A stretch of 64,000 bases of DNA, from contig NZ_BCMS01000001.1 of assembly GCF_001485435.1 (NCBI RefSeq), positions 2,675,501-2,739,500 on the forward strand, written 5' to 3'. Of this stretch, positions 8,038-16,013 are shown one piece after another. Positions within the stretch are counted from its first letter, which is position 1. Each line of letters begins with the position of its first letter. The position numbers and the translations under genes were made by a program. Origin of the DNA: Deinococcus grandis (GTDB lineage Bacteria; Deinococcota; Deinococci; Deinococcales; Deinococcaceae). Under the pieces are notes generated by a model. The model worked only from the letters and a program-made list of their open reading frames with translations, was not told the DNA's origin and made no database searches.

Positions 8038-8067
8038 ATTATGAGCGAATACAAACAATTTTGTCTA
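8038..8067 (-). promoter_or_regulatory. Promoter with embedded operator for the XRE-IrrE cassette
   Basis: On the minus strand, -35 TAGACA (8062-8067) and -10 CATAAT (8038-8043) are separated by 18 bases. The spacer holds an inverted repeat, ACAAA-N4-TTTGT at 8051-8064, a plausible site for the XRE domain. The ATG lies five bases after the -10. Confidence 0.6.
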
Positions 8068-8267
8068 GCGGGTAAAGCGTTTCGGCAGAATAGTTGCGGA
8101 ATGGGCGATAACGCTAACTTGCGTCACTAGAAGAACCCCAGCGCAAACGGCATTTCGCATAGAAGTTTTGTCGAATTATTCACACATCCTCTGTCAATCC
8201 GCTAAAGGCAGACGACAGAGCTTCGCTTCATCGTCTCAGCCGATGCCGCGCGGGGTGGGGGCTGCTC

Positions 8268-8273
8268 TATGCT
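8268..8273 (+). promoter_or_regulatory. -10 box TATGCT, leaderless type
   Basis: TATGCT lies nine bases before ATG 8283; no ribosome site intervenes. The stretch 8068-8267 upstream holds no ORF of note. Confidence 0.5.
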
Positions 8274-8282
8274 GGCCGCCAT

Positions 8283-9209
8283 ATGCGTGCTCCCGCTGCT
8301 GGCCGTCTGGATCCGTTGTCGCTGGGGGCCATCCTGGTCACGATCGTGTTCTGGGCGTCGGCGTTCGCGGGCATCCGCGCGGGGCTGGAGGCGTTCTCGC
8401 CGGGGCACGTGACGCTGTACCGCTTCCTGGTGGCCAGCTTGGCGCTGGGCGTGTACGCGCTGCTGGCGCGGATTCCGGTGCCGCCCGTGCGGGACCTGGG
8501 CCGGATCGCGCTGCTGAGTTTCTCGGGGATTACGCTGTACCACGTGTGCCTGAACTACGGCGAGGTCACGGTCCCGGCGGGCACGGCCAGCCTGATCATC
8601 GCGGCGGGGCCGGTGATCACGGCGCTGCTCGCCACGCGCTTCGCCGGTGAGCGGCTGAACGCGCTGGGCTGGCTGGGCACGCTGGTCAGTCTGGGCGGCG
8701 TGGCGCTGATCGTGCTGGGCGGCGGGCAGGGCCTGAGCTTCACGAAAGGGGCGCTGCTGATCCTGGCGGCGGCGCTGTTCACCAGCGTGTACTTCGTGTT
8801 CCAGAAGCCCCTACTGGCCCGGATGAACCCGCTGCATTTCACGGTGTGGTCGTTGATCACCGGGACGGTGCCCATGCTGGTGTTCCTGCCGGGGTTCGGG
8901 GCGGAGCTGCGCGCGGCGCCGCTGGGCGCGCACCTGGCGATGGTGTACATCGGGCTGTTCCCGGCGGCGCTGGCGTACCTGACGTGGACGTTCGCCCTGT
9001 CGCGGGTGGGAGCGGGCGTGACGACGTCGTTCCTGTACGTGTCGCCGGTGTTCGCGGTGCTGATCGCGTGGGCGTGGCTGAACGAGGTGCCCACCCTGTT
9101 GACGCTGCTGGGGGGCGTGGTGGCGGTGGCGGGCGTGGTGCTCGTGAACACGCGCGGGCGGCCCGCCCCGGCCCCTGTCCCGGACGCGGCACGTGAGGTG
9201 AAGGCGTGA
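8283..9209 (+). CDS. EamA/DMT-family transporter
   Basis: A 308-residue inner-membrane protein with ten predicted spans in two EamA repeats: the first from ILVTIVFWASAFAGIRAGL to residue ~140, the second from GALLILAAALFTSVYFVF to the C-terminus. The motif FWASAFAGI...FSPGHVTLYRFL is characteristic of the drug/metabolite transporter superfamily, usually exporters of amino acids or metabolites. Its last four bases overlap the fused ABC transporter gene, so the two are co-expressed. Substrate is unknown. Confidence 0.9.
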   Translation: MRAPAAGRLDPLSLGAILVTIVFWASAFAGIRAGLEAFSPGHVTLYRFLVASLALGVYALLARIPVPPVRDLGRIALLSFSGITLYHVCLNYGEVTVPAGTASLIIAAGPVITALLATRFAGERLNALGWLGTLVSLGGVALIVLGGGQGLSFTKGALLILAAALFTSVYFVFQKPLLARMNPLHFTVWSLITGTVPMLVFLPGFGAELRAAPLGAHLAMVYIGLFPAALAYLTWTFALSRVGAGVTTSFLYVSPVFAVLIAWAWLNEVPTLLTLLGGVVAVAGVVLVNTRGRPAPAPVPDAAREVKA

Positions 9210-10687
9210 GCGGGCTGCCCGTCACGGACGCGCCGCTGGCCGTGCAGGACGTCACGGTGCGGCTGGGCGGCGAGGTGATCCTCAGCTGCGTGACGCTGGA
9301 CGTGCGCCGGGGGGAGTTCCTGGCGCTGATCGGTCCGTCGGGCGGCGGGAAGAGCACGCTGCTGCGGGTGCTGGCCGGGCTGCTGAGCCCCGAATCGGGG
9401 TCGGTGCACATCGGGACGCCGCCCGCGCTGGTGTTCCAGGATTACCGGCTGCTGCCGTGGCGTACGGCGCTGCGAAACGTGCAGCTGCCCGCCGATCTGG
9501 GCGCCGGGGGTGGCCTGAGCGCCCCGGAGGCGCTGCAACTGGTGGGGATGGAGGCGTACGGGCCGTACTTCCCGGCGCAGCTGTCCGGGGGGATGCGGGC
9601 GCGGGTGGCGCTGGCGCGGGCGCTGGCGCAGAGCGGGGACGTGCTGCTGCTGGACGAGCCGTTCGCGGCGCTGGACGCGCTGGTCCGCGAGCGCTTCAAC
9701 GCGGAACTGCGGCACCTGCACGAGAAGACGGGCCGGACGACGGTGCTCGTGACGCACTCGATCCGCGAGGCGGTGTGGCTGGCCGACCGGGTGGCGGTGC
9801 TGCGTGGCGGGCGGATCGTGGAGGTGCTCGACACGCGCGGTGAGGGCCGCGTGAGCGCCTACACGGACGGGCTGGAGGCGCACCTGCGCGCGGTGCTGGG
9901 CACCGGGGACTCCACGCGGCTGCGGGCCGAGGCGCGTGCGGAGCGCAGCGCGGCGTGGCTGCTGCCCGCGCTGGCGGTGCTGCTCGCGGGGGTCGCGTGG
10001 CAGCTGGGGGCCTCAGCGCTGAATCAGCCGTTCCTGCTGCCCACGCCGGGCGCGGTGTGGCAGGAGGGGGTCCGCACCGCCCCGGGGTTACTGGCGGCGT
10101 TCGGCGTGACGGTGAAGACGGCGCTGGTGGGCACGCTGCTGGGCGCACTGACGGGCGTACTGATCGGGTACCCGCTGGCGCGCTGGCGGGCCCTGGAGCG
10201 CTTCCTGAGCCCGTTCATCGTGGCGTCGCAGAGCACGCCGATCGTGGTGCTCGCGCCGCTGCTCGTGTCGTGGCTGGGCTTCGGGTTCCTCCCGGCGGTG
10301 ATCGTGTCGGCCCTGAGCGCCCTGTACCCCATGCTGGTCGCCACGCTGGTCGGCGTGCGGGAACTGGAGGCGACCTTCCACGAGCTGTTCAGCACCCTGC
10401 GCGCCTCGCGCTGGCAGCGCCTGACCCGCCTGGAGTTCCCCGGCGCGCTGCCGGTGCTGCTGGGCGGGTTGCGGCTGGCGGCCAGCCTGGCGCTGATCGG
10501 GGCAGTCGTGTGGGAATTCGTGGACCCGAACCAGAAGGGCCTGGGGCTGGCGGTGCAGGTCGCCGGGACGTACCAGAACAAGGCCGGGCAGTTCGCGGCC
10601 ATCGCGCTGCTGATCGGGTACGGGGTGCTGGTGTACGCGGTGATCACGGGCCTGGAACGCCGCGTGATGCGCCGCCGGGGTCGGTAG
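9206..10687 (+). CDS. ABC transporter ATPase-permease fusion (SsuB-SsuC/TauBC type)
   Basis: One 493-residue chain contains what are normally two subunits. Residues 10-230 are an ABC ATPase: Walker A GPSGGGKST (43-51), signature LSGGMRARVALARAL, Walker B VLLLDEPFAALDAL and switch VTHSIREAVWLADRVAVL. Residues 250-490 are a binding-protein-dependent permease with six spans and an EAA-like loop (LFSTLRASRWQRLTRLEFPGALP). Sequence type is that of nitrate/sulfonate/taurine/HMP importers. No substrate-binding protein gene adjoins, so it must be encoded elsewhere. The ATPase half precedes the membrane half, unlike exporters. Confidence 0.88.
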   Translation: MSGLPVTDAPLAVQDVTVRLGGEVILSCVTLDVRRGEFLALIGPSGGGKSTLLRVLAGLLSPESGSVHIGTPPALVFQDYRLLPWRTALRNVQLPADLGAGGGLSAPEALQLVGMEAYGPYFPAQLSGGMRARVALARALAQSGDVLLLDEPFAALDALVRERFNAELRHLHEKTGRTTVLVTHSIREAVWLADRVAVLRGGRIVEVLDTRGEGRVSAYTDGLEAHLRAVLGTGDSTRLRAEARAERSAAWLLPALAVLLAGVAWQLGASALNQPFLLPTPGAVWQEGVRTAPGLLAAFGVTVKTALVGTLLGALTGVLIGYPLARWRALERFLSPFIVASQSTPIVVLAPLLVSWLGFGFLPAVIVSALSALYPMLVATLVGVRELEATFHELFSTLRASRWQRLTRLEFPGALPVLLGGLRLAASLALIGAVVWEFVDPNQKGLGLAVQVAGTYQNKAGQFAAIALLIGYGVLVYAVITGLERRVMRRRGR

Positions 10688-10720
10688 GCGTTCACCCGGA
10701 CGGCCCGGCGGGCGCGGCGG

Positions 10721-10726
10721 TACGCT
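10721..10726 (+). promoter_or_regulatory. -10 box TACGCT, leaderless type
   Basis: Seven bases before ATG 10734. Confidence 0.5.
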
Positions 10727-10733
10727 GGCGCGC

Positions 10734-11144
10734 ATGGAGAGACCGCTGGTGTGTGTGGGGGCGCTCGTGTGGGGCAAGGACGGACGGGTGCTGCTCGTGC
10801 GTACCACGAAGTGGCGCGGGCTGTGGGGCGTGCCGGGCGGAAAGGTCGAGTGGGGCGAGACGCTGCTGGACGCCGTGCAGCGCGAATTTCAGGAGGAGGT
10901 CGGCCTGCGGCTGGAGGACGTGCAGTACGCGCAGACGCAGGAGTCGGTCCTCAGCGAGGAGTTCCACAAACCCGCGCACATGCTGCTGGTGGATTTCCTG
11001 GCGACGACCGCGGATCACGACGTCACCCCGAACGAGGAGATCGAGGAGTGGGCCTGGGTGCACCTGCACGAGGCGCTGGCGTACCCGCTGAACGCGGTGA
11101 CGCGCTCGCTGGTGACCCTGGCGCTGCGGCAGGGCGAGGCGTGA
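10734..11144 (+). CDS. Nudix hydrolase
   Basis: A 136-residue Nudix-fold hydrolase. The Nudix box reads GGKVEWGETLLDAVQREFQE followed by EVGL, fitting GX5EX7REUXEEXGU; the glutamates bind Mg2+. The protein is close in size to MutT/NudG-like NTP pyrophosphatases, and LVRTTKWRGLWGVPGGK is typical of the nucleotide-recognition side. Substrate could be an oxidised nucleotide or a nucleoside diphosphate derivative. Its stop overlaps the start of the SDR gene. Confidence 0.9.
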   Translation: MERPLVCVGALVWGKDGRVLLVRTTKWRGLWGVPGGKVEWGETLLDAVQREFQEEVGLRLEDVQYAQTQESVLSEEFHKPAHMLLVDFLATTADHDVTPNEEIEEWAWVHLHEALAYPLNAVTRSLVTLALRQGEA

Positions 11145-11896
11145 CCGGCCGCCAGAGCGGGGGGGCGCCGCACCCGGCGGGTCGGGGCACGGCGCTGGTG
11201 ACCGGCGCGGCGCGCGGCATCGGGCGCGGGCTCGCGGTCGCGCTGGCCGCCGAGGGCTTCGACGTGGCGGTCCACTACCGCTCCAGCGAGGCCGACGCCC
11301 ATGAAACCGCCCGGCAGTGTGGGGCGCTGGGTGTGCGGGCGGTGCCCCTCAGGGCCGACCTGGGCAGCCCGGCGGGGGCGCGGGCGCTGGTGCGTGCGGC
11401 GCACGCGGCGTTCCCGGAGTCCGGGCTGGCGGTGCTGGTGAACAACGTGGGGAACTACGTGAACCGCCCGCTGCTGGACGTGACGGACGAGCAGTGGGCG
11501 GACATGCTGGGCAGCAACCTGACGGCCACGTTCGCCACCTGTCAGGAGGCGGCGCCGCTGATGCGCGCGCGCGGCTGGGGCCGGATCGTGAACCTGGGGT
11601 TCGCGGGCGCGTCGGCGGACGTGGCGCGGCCCGGGATCGTCCCGTACGTGATCGCGAAGGCGGGCGTGGCGCAGCTGTCGCGGTCACTGGCGGTGACGCT
11701 GGCGGGCAGCGGCGTGAGCGTGAACGTGGTCAGTCCCGGCGTGATCGAGACGAGTGTCAGCCAGCCCGTGCGGGAGATCCCGGCGGGGCGGGTGGGGACG
11801 GTGGCGGAACTGGTCGGGGCGGCGCTGTACTTCGTGCGGGCCAGCGATTACGTGACCGGGCAGAACCTGGAGGTCGCGGGCGGCTGGCACCTGTAG
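11141..11896 (+). CDS. SDR-family oxidoreductase (FabG-like)
   Basis: Begins at GTG 11141 inside the GTGA overlap with the Nudix gene; 251 residues. The Rossmann dinucleotide motif is TGAARGIGRG, the structural motif VLVNNVGNYVN, and the catalytic YVIAK provides Tyr and Lys, with VSPGVIET and the C-terminal SDYVTGQNLEVAGGWHL. These fit classical NAD(P)H-dependent SDRs of the 3-oxoacyl-ACP reductase type. A Gly-Ala-Ser stretch (NLGFAGASAD) is where the catalytic Ser normally lies; it is slightly unusual. Possibly a folate/pteridine or ketoacyl reductase. Confidence 0.86.
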   Translation: MTGRQSGGAPHPAGRGTALVTGAARGIGRGLAVALAAEGFDVAVHYRSSEADAHETARQCGALGVRAVPLRADLGSPAGARALVRAAHAAFPESGLAVLVNNVGNYVNRPLLDVTDEQWADMLGSNLTATFATCQEAAPLMRARGWGRIVNLGFAGASADVARPGIVPYVIAKAGVAQLSRSLAVTLAGSGVSVNVVSPGVIETSVSQPVREIPAGRVGTVAELVGAALYFVRASDYVTGQNLEVAGGWHL

Positions 11897-12578
11897 AGAC
11901 TGGCACCTGTAACCCGGTACCGGCGCCGACTGGATGGGCACCCGTCAAGTCCCAGCGGAAGCGACCCGTGGCGCTGTCCCGTTCCGCAGAGGAGGGCGCC
12001 GGGGACAGGGTGGTCGTGGGCGGCAGGGGTCCGGCGTGCCCTCACAGCGGCATGGCCGGTCTGGACCGCGGCCCTGCGCTGTGGCGTCCCGGAGGTCGGC
12101 TGCCTGGGTGTGTTTCATGCGCAGCCGATTTCATGTGGTGCTGGTCTCATGCGGGGCAGGCCTTCTGTCCCTTGCGGGGCAGGCCGGAGACTGAAGAGTC
12201 AAGATTCTTTTGTTCACCGTCGAAGCATATTTTCAATTGACAGGTAAAGCGGCCTTCCAGCCCACTCCATGACAGATATATGCATATTCGGTCAGATGAG
12301 CAAGATGAGAGAAGGGTCAGCCCGGCGAGCTGCGCGGAGAGGCCGTTCGGTTATTCAGGACACTCATTTTGTTCGATCTGCCGTCAGAATTCTGTGATTT
12401 TTGAACTGTAAAAAGCCGACTGTGCACGCCGTTCTGCGGCGTTCATCCACACCGGACGTTCAGCTGCGTATCATCTCCGAAGTTCCCAATTTCGCTTGAC
12501 AGCGTCCCATCAGCCGTGCACTCCACGGCCATACTCCCATCTGTCACGGTTGCGGAACTGTCCCAGGAGGTCGCCACC
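11897..12578. other. Long intergenic region, AT-rich in its second half
   Basis: No gene supported. A 12-base direct repeat (GCGGGGCAGGCC) occurs at 12151-12162 and 12174-12185. From about 12190 the base composition falls sharply and includes the palindrome ATATGCATAT (12278-12287) and TTGACA hexamers near 12237 and at 12496-12501, any of which may belong to the protease promoter. AGGAGG at 12565-12570 is the ribosome binding site of the S8 protease. Confidence 0.5.
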
Positions 12579-14114
12579 ATGAACGCACGCACCAGCACCC
12601 TCGGTACCCTTGCACTGACCCTGCTCCTCGCCGCCTGCGGCAGCCAGCAGACCGCTCCCACCACCGACGTCGTCTCCCGCGGCCAGACCAGCGCGCCCCT
12701 CCTGGGCACCAGCAACCCCGAAGCGATCCCCGGCCAGTACATCGTCGTCTTCAGCGACGGCGCCGCCGCCGACCTCAGCAGCCAGAGCGCCAGCGGCCTG
12801 ATCAGCACCCTGGGCCTCGACCCGCAGGGCGTGCAGGTGCAGCAGGTGTACGGCGCGGCCCTGAACGGCTTCGCCGCCAAACTCAGCAGCCAAAACCTCG
12901 CGAAGCTGCAGGCCGACAAGCGCGTCAAATACATCGAGCAGGACGCCATGATGCACGCCACCGCCACGCAGACCGGCGCCACCTGGGGCCTTGACCGCAT
13001 CGACCAGCGCAACCTCCCCCTGGACAGCAGCTACACCTATGGCAGCACCGCCAGCGGCGTGAAGGCGTACATCATCGACACCGGCATCAACACCGCCCAC
13101 ACCAACTTCGGCGGGCGCGCCATCTGGGGCACCAACACCACCGGCGACGGCAACAACAGCGACTGCCAGGGGCACGGCACGCACGTCGCCGGGACCGTCG
13201 GCAGCAGCACCTACGGCGTCGCCAAGGGCGTCACCCTGGTCGCCGTGAAGGTGCTCGGCTGTGACGGCAGCGGCACGAACTCCGGCGTGATCGCCGGCGT
13301 GAACTGGGCTGTGAGCAACAAGGGCACGGCAGCCGCCGTCGCCAACATGAGCCTCGGGGGCGGCTTCAGCCAGGCCGTGAACGACGCCGTGAACAGCGCC
13401 GCGGGCCAGAACCTCGTGATGGCCGTCGCCGCCGGGAACGAGAACCAGAACGCCTGCAACGTCTCCCCCGCCAGCGCCGCCAGCGCCATCACCGTCGGCG
13501 CCACCACCAAGACCGACAGCCGCGACACCACCTACAGCAACTTCGGCAGCTGCCTGGACATCTTCGCGCCCGGCACCGGCATCACCAGCACCTGGATCGG
13601 CAGCACCACCGCCACGAACACCATCAGCGGCACCAGCATGGCCACCCCGCACGTCGCGGGCGCCGCCGCGCTGCTGATCGCCGCCGGGAACACCACCAAC
13701 AGCGCCGTGACCAGCGCCATGCTGAACAACGCCACCAGCGGCAAGGTCACGAACGCGGGCACGGGCAGCACCACCCGCCTGCTGTTCACCGGCACTGGCA
13801 CGGTCACGCCCCCCACCGGCACGACCACCACCTACACGGGCACGGTCAGCGCCGGCACGGCGAGCTACAAGCCCGGCACCGCCGGCTTCAGCTACGCGGG
13901 CGGCACCCTGAAGGGCACCCTCAGCGGCCCCTCCGGCACCGACTTCGACCTGTACCTCCAGAAGTACAACGGCAGCACCTGGGCCGACGTCGCCGCCAGC
14001 GAGAGCGGCACCAGCAGCGAGGCCATCACCTACACGGCCGCCAGCGGCACCTACCGCTGGGAAGTGTACGGCTACAGCGGCAGCGGCAGCTACACCCTCG
14101 TCGAAACGAAGTAA
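12579..14114 (+). CDS. Secreted S8 (subtilisin) protease lipoprotein
   Basis: A 511-residue precursor starting at ATG 12579, which follows AGGAGG. Residues 1-20 are a lipoprotein signal (LTLLLAAC, Cys20). Residues 50-130 are an inhibitor I9 prodomain (GQYIVVFSD, KRVKYIEQDA). The catalytic domain carries Asp167 (AYIIDTGI), His199 (GHGTHVAG) and Ser353 (GTSMATPHVAGAAAL). Residues ~430-507 are a pre-peptidase C-terminal (PPC) beta domain, usually cleaved after export. An aqualysin/proteinase K-like extracellular scavenging protease. It is followed by its own terminator and by another secreted protease. Confidence 0.95.
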   Translation: MNARTSTLGTLALTLLLAACGSQQTAPTTDVVSRGQTSAPLLGTSNPEAIPGQYIVVFSDGAAADLSSQSASGLISTLGLDPQGVQVQQVYGAALNGFAAKLSSQNLAKLQADKRVKYIEQDAMMHATATQTGATWGLDRIDQRNLPLDSSYTYGSTASGVKAYIIDTGINTAHTNFGGRAIWGTNTTGDGNNSDCQGHGTHVAGTVGSSTYGVAKGVTLVAVKVLGCDGSGTNSGVIAGVNWAVSNKGTAAAVANMSLGGGFSQAVNDAVNSAAGQNLVMAVAAGNENQNACNVSPASAASAITVGATTKTDSRDTTYSNFGSCLDIFAPGTGITSTWIGSTTATNTISGTSMATPHVAGAAALLIAAGNTTNSAVTSAMLNNATSGKVTNAGTGSTTRLLFTGTGTVTPPTGTTTTYTGTVSAGTASYKPGTAGFSYAGGTLKGTLSGPSGTDFDLYLQKYNGSTWADVAASESGTSSEAITYTAASGTYRWEVYGYSGSGSYTLVETK

Positions 14115-14124
14115 GCCCTCCAGC

Positions 14125-14156
14125 CGGGGATCAGGTGGTCACGAACCTGATCCCCG
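14125..14156 (+). terminator. Terminator hairpin after the S8 protease
   Basis: A 12-bp stem, CGGGGATCAGGT (14125-14136) and ACCTGATCCCCG (14145-14156), with an 8-base loop. There is no U-tract, so it may act as partial terminator or 3'-end stabiliser. Confidence 0.65.
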
Positions 14157-14198
14157 ATTCACGTCCTCTCCCCCGTCCCCCTTCCCGGAGGTTCCATC

Positions 14199-15050
14199 AT
14201 GTTCAAACCCCTGCACGCCGCCCTGACCGCCCTGGGCATCCTGGCCCTGAGCGCCTGCTCCACCCAGACCGCCCCGCAGGCCACGCTGCCCGAGGAGACC
14301 CTCACGGTCACCGGCACCGAGAAGGCCTTCACGGACACGATCGGCAGCCAGATCGTGTACGGCACGGTCACCAGCGTCACCAACCGCCCCTACCAGGTGA
14401 GCGTCACGCCCAGCACCGAACTGTCGGGCGGCTGGTGCGGCGGCACCCTGATCAGCTCCACGTGGGTGCTGACCGCCGCGCACTGCGTCGAGGGCTACAG
14501 CGCCAGCCAGATGCGCGTCCGCGCCGGGATCAACGACCTGACCACCAGCAGCGGCCAGCTGCGCACCGCCGCGCAGATCGTGCGTCACCCCAGCTACAAC
14601 AGCAGCACCTACGCGTACGACATCGCCCTGATCCGCGTGGGCACCGCGTTCACGCTGGGCAGCACCGTGGCGACCGCCGCGCTGCCGAACAACACCACCG
14701 AGAGCGTCCTGGACGTGAACGGCAAGTCCGCCACCGTCAGCGGCTGGGGCAGGACCGAGACCGGCGCGTACAGCAACCGCGCGCTGCGCGAGGTCACCAT
14801 CCCGATCACGCCCACCGGCAGCGACTGCGGCACCCGCCCCAGCAACACCATCTGCGGCAAGTACTCCGCCGGGAAGGACTCCTGCAACGGCGACAGCGGC
14901 GGCCCGCTCGCCGCGCCCTACAACAGCAGGTTCTACGTGCTGGGCATCGTGTCCTACGGCCCCGCCGAGTGCCGCGGGTACGGCGTGTACACCCGCGTGA
15001 ACGGGTACATCAACTGGATCAACAGCTACACCGGCGTCACCGCGCAGTAA
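14199..15050 (+). CDS. Secreted S1 (trypsin-like) protease lipoprotein
   Basis: A 283-residue precursor. The signal ends in the lipobox LSAC (Cys20). The chymotrypsin-fold triad is His95 (LTAAHC), Asp141 (YDIALI) and Ser233 (GDSGGP); six cysteines are placed for disulfides, including the ones in GGWCGG, AAHC, DCG, ICG and SCNGD. KDSCNGDSGGP places Asp-like residues six positions before Ser, suggesting trypsin-like Arg/Lys preference, an inference. GGAGG precedes the ATG. Together with the upstream S8 enzyme it forms an extracellular protein-degrading pair; the gene is closed by a strong terminator. Confidence 0.95.
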   Translation: MFKPLHAALTALGILALSACSTQTAPQATLPEETLTVTGTEKAFTDTIGSQIVYGTVTSVTNRPYQVSVTPSTELSGGWCGGTLISSTWVLTAAHCVEGYSASQMRVRAGINDLTTSSGQLRTAAQIVRHPSYNSSTYAYDIALIRVGTAFTLGSTVATAALPNNTTESVLDVNGKSATVSGWGRTETGAYSNRALREVTIPITPTGSDCGTRPSNTICGKYSAGKDSCNGDSGGPLAAPYNSRFYVLGIVSYGPAECRGYGVYTRVNGYINWINSYTGVTAQ

Positions 15051-15063
15051 CGACTCTGGCATG

Positions 15064-15090
15064 AAGGCCCCCACCGCGTGTGGGGGCCTT
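15064..15090 (+). terminator. Terminator hairpin after the S1 protease
   Basis: Perfect 11-bp stem AAGGCCCCCAC (15064-15074)/GTGGGGGCCTT (15080-15090) with a 5-base loop. Confidence 0.8.
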
Positions 15091-15113
15091 CGCCGTGCCC
15101 GCGCGGGGCACTC

Positions 15114-15119
15114 TATGCT
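15114..15119 (+). promoter_or_regulatory. -10 box TATGCT, leaderless type
   Basis: Six bases before ATG 15126. Confidence 0.5.
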
Positions 15120-15125
15120 CGGGGC

Positions 15126-15941
15126 ATGGATTTCCCGACGACCTGCCCGCAGTGCGCACATGTGAACCGCGCGGAGTTCGCGGACAGCAGCGTGCATGAC
15201 CTGCGCTGCGCGCGGTGCGGCGCGCGGTACTGCGTGCTGGTGCGCAAGCAGAAGTTCGAGGTGCTGTTCGACCTGGGCACCCGGGCGCTGATGGACGGCT
15301 ACGCGCGGGAGGCGGTCGCGAGTTTCGCGGCGGCCCTGGAACGCTTCTTCGAGTTCTACGTGCGGGCCTTCGCGCTGGAGCAGGCCGCCGGGCGCGAGGG
15401 GTCCTTCGAGGCCGCCCTGTCGGCGCTGGAGGGCACGTGGCGGCACGTCTCCAGTCAGTCCGAGCGGCAGCTGGGCATGTTCGCGCTGGCGTACCTGCTG
15501 CGCGAGGGCCGCGAACCGGACTTCCTGACGCCCAAAGGTCTGGGCACGGACTTCCGGAACCGCGTGATCCACCGGGGCGCGCTGCCCACCCGCGCGGAGG
15601 TGGACGCCTACGCGGCGGGCGTGTTCACCCTGATCGACCGGCTGCTGACCGAACTGGGCGCGGGCGCGGCGCACGCGGAACTCGTGCAGGAGCAGACGTT
15701 CGCCGCGCACGTGCGGGGCCTGCCGGACGGCGTGACGGTGGTGTTCGAGGAACACCCGGGCATGTTCCGCGCGCGGCGTTTCGGGACGCTCTCGCCCATT
15801 CCCAAACCCGCCAAGGCGCAGCTTCAGGCGGCGCAGTCGGCGTCGGGCGTGAACGACGCCCGCGCGTTCCAGCAGGCGCTGTTCGAGCGGGCGCTGGCGG
15901 AACGCGGCTCGCTGCTGCGCGGCTTCAAGGGCTCGACCTGA
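15126..15941 (+). CDS. Zinc-ribbon protein of unknown function
   Basis: A 271-residue cytosolic protein. Residues 6-35 hold CPQC and CARCGARYC, a zinc ribbon. The rest is mostly helical (FAAALERFFEFYVRAFALE, DFRNRVIHRGALPTRAEVDAY), a pattern like HEPN/RiboL-PSP-type helical bundles: RNRVIHRG recalls the Rx4-6H motif of HEPN RNases. That resemblance is suggestive only. The start at 15126 is favoured by its -10 box; an in-frame ORF from 15078 starts inside the terminator. Confidence 0.75.
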   Translation: MDFPTTCPQCAHVNRAEFADSSVHDLRCARCGARYCVLVRKQKFEVLFDLGTRALMDGYAREAVASFAAALERFFEFYVRAFALEQAAGREGSFEAALSALEGTWRHVSSQSERQLGMFALAYLLREGREPDFLTPKGLGTDFRNRVIHRGALPTRAEVDAYAAGVFTLIDRLLTELGAGAAHAELVQEQTFAAHVRGLPDGVTVVFEEHPGMFRARRFGTLSPIPKPAKAQLQAAQSASGVNDARAFQQALFERALAERGSLLRGFKGST

Positions 15942-16001
15942 TCCGCCGCTGGCGAGCCTGCCGGTGCGTCATCTGCGCGCGGGCGGCGCGGGACCGGGGG
16001 G

Positions 16002-16007
16002 TATGCT
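16002..16007 (+). promoter_or_regulatory. -10 box TATGCT, leaderless type
   Basis: Six bases before GTG 16014. Confidence 0.5.
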
Positions 16008-16013
16008 GCCCGG

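Noticed and set aside
12278..12287. ATATGCATAT as part of another inserted element
   Set aside because: No terminal repeats or target duplication could be found around it.
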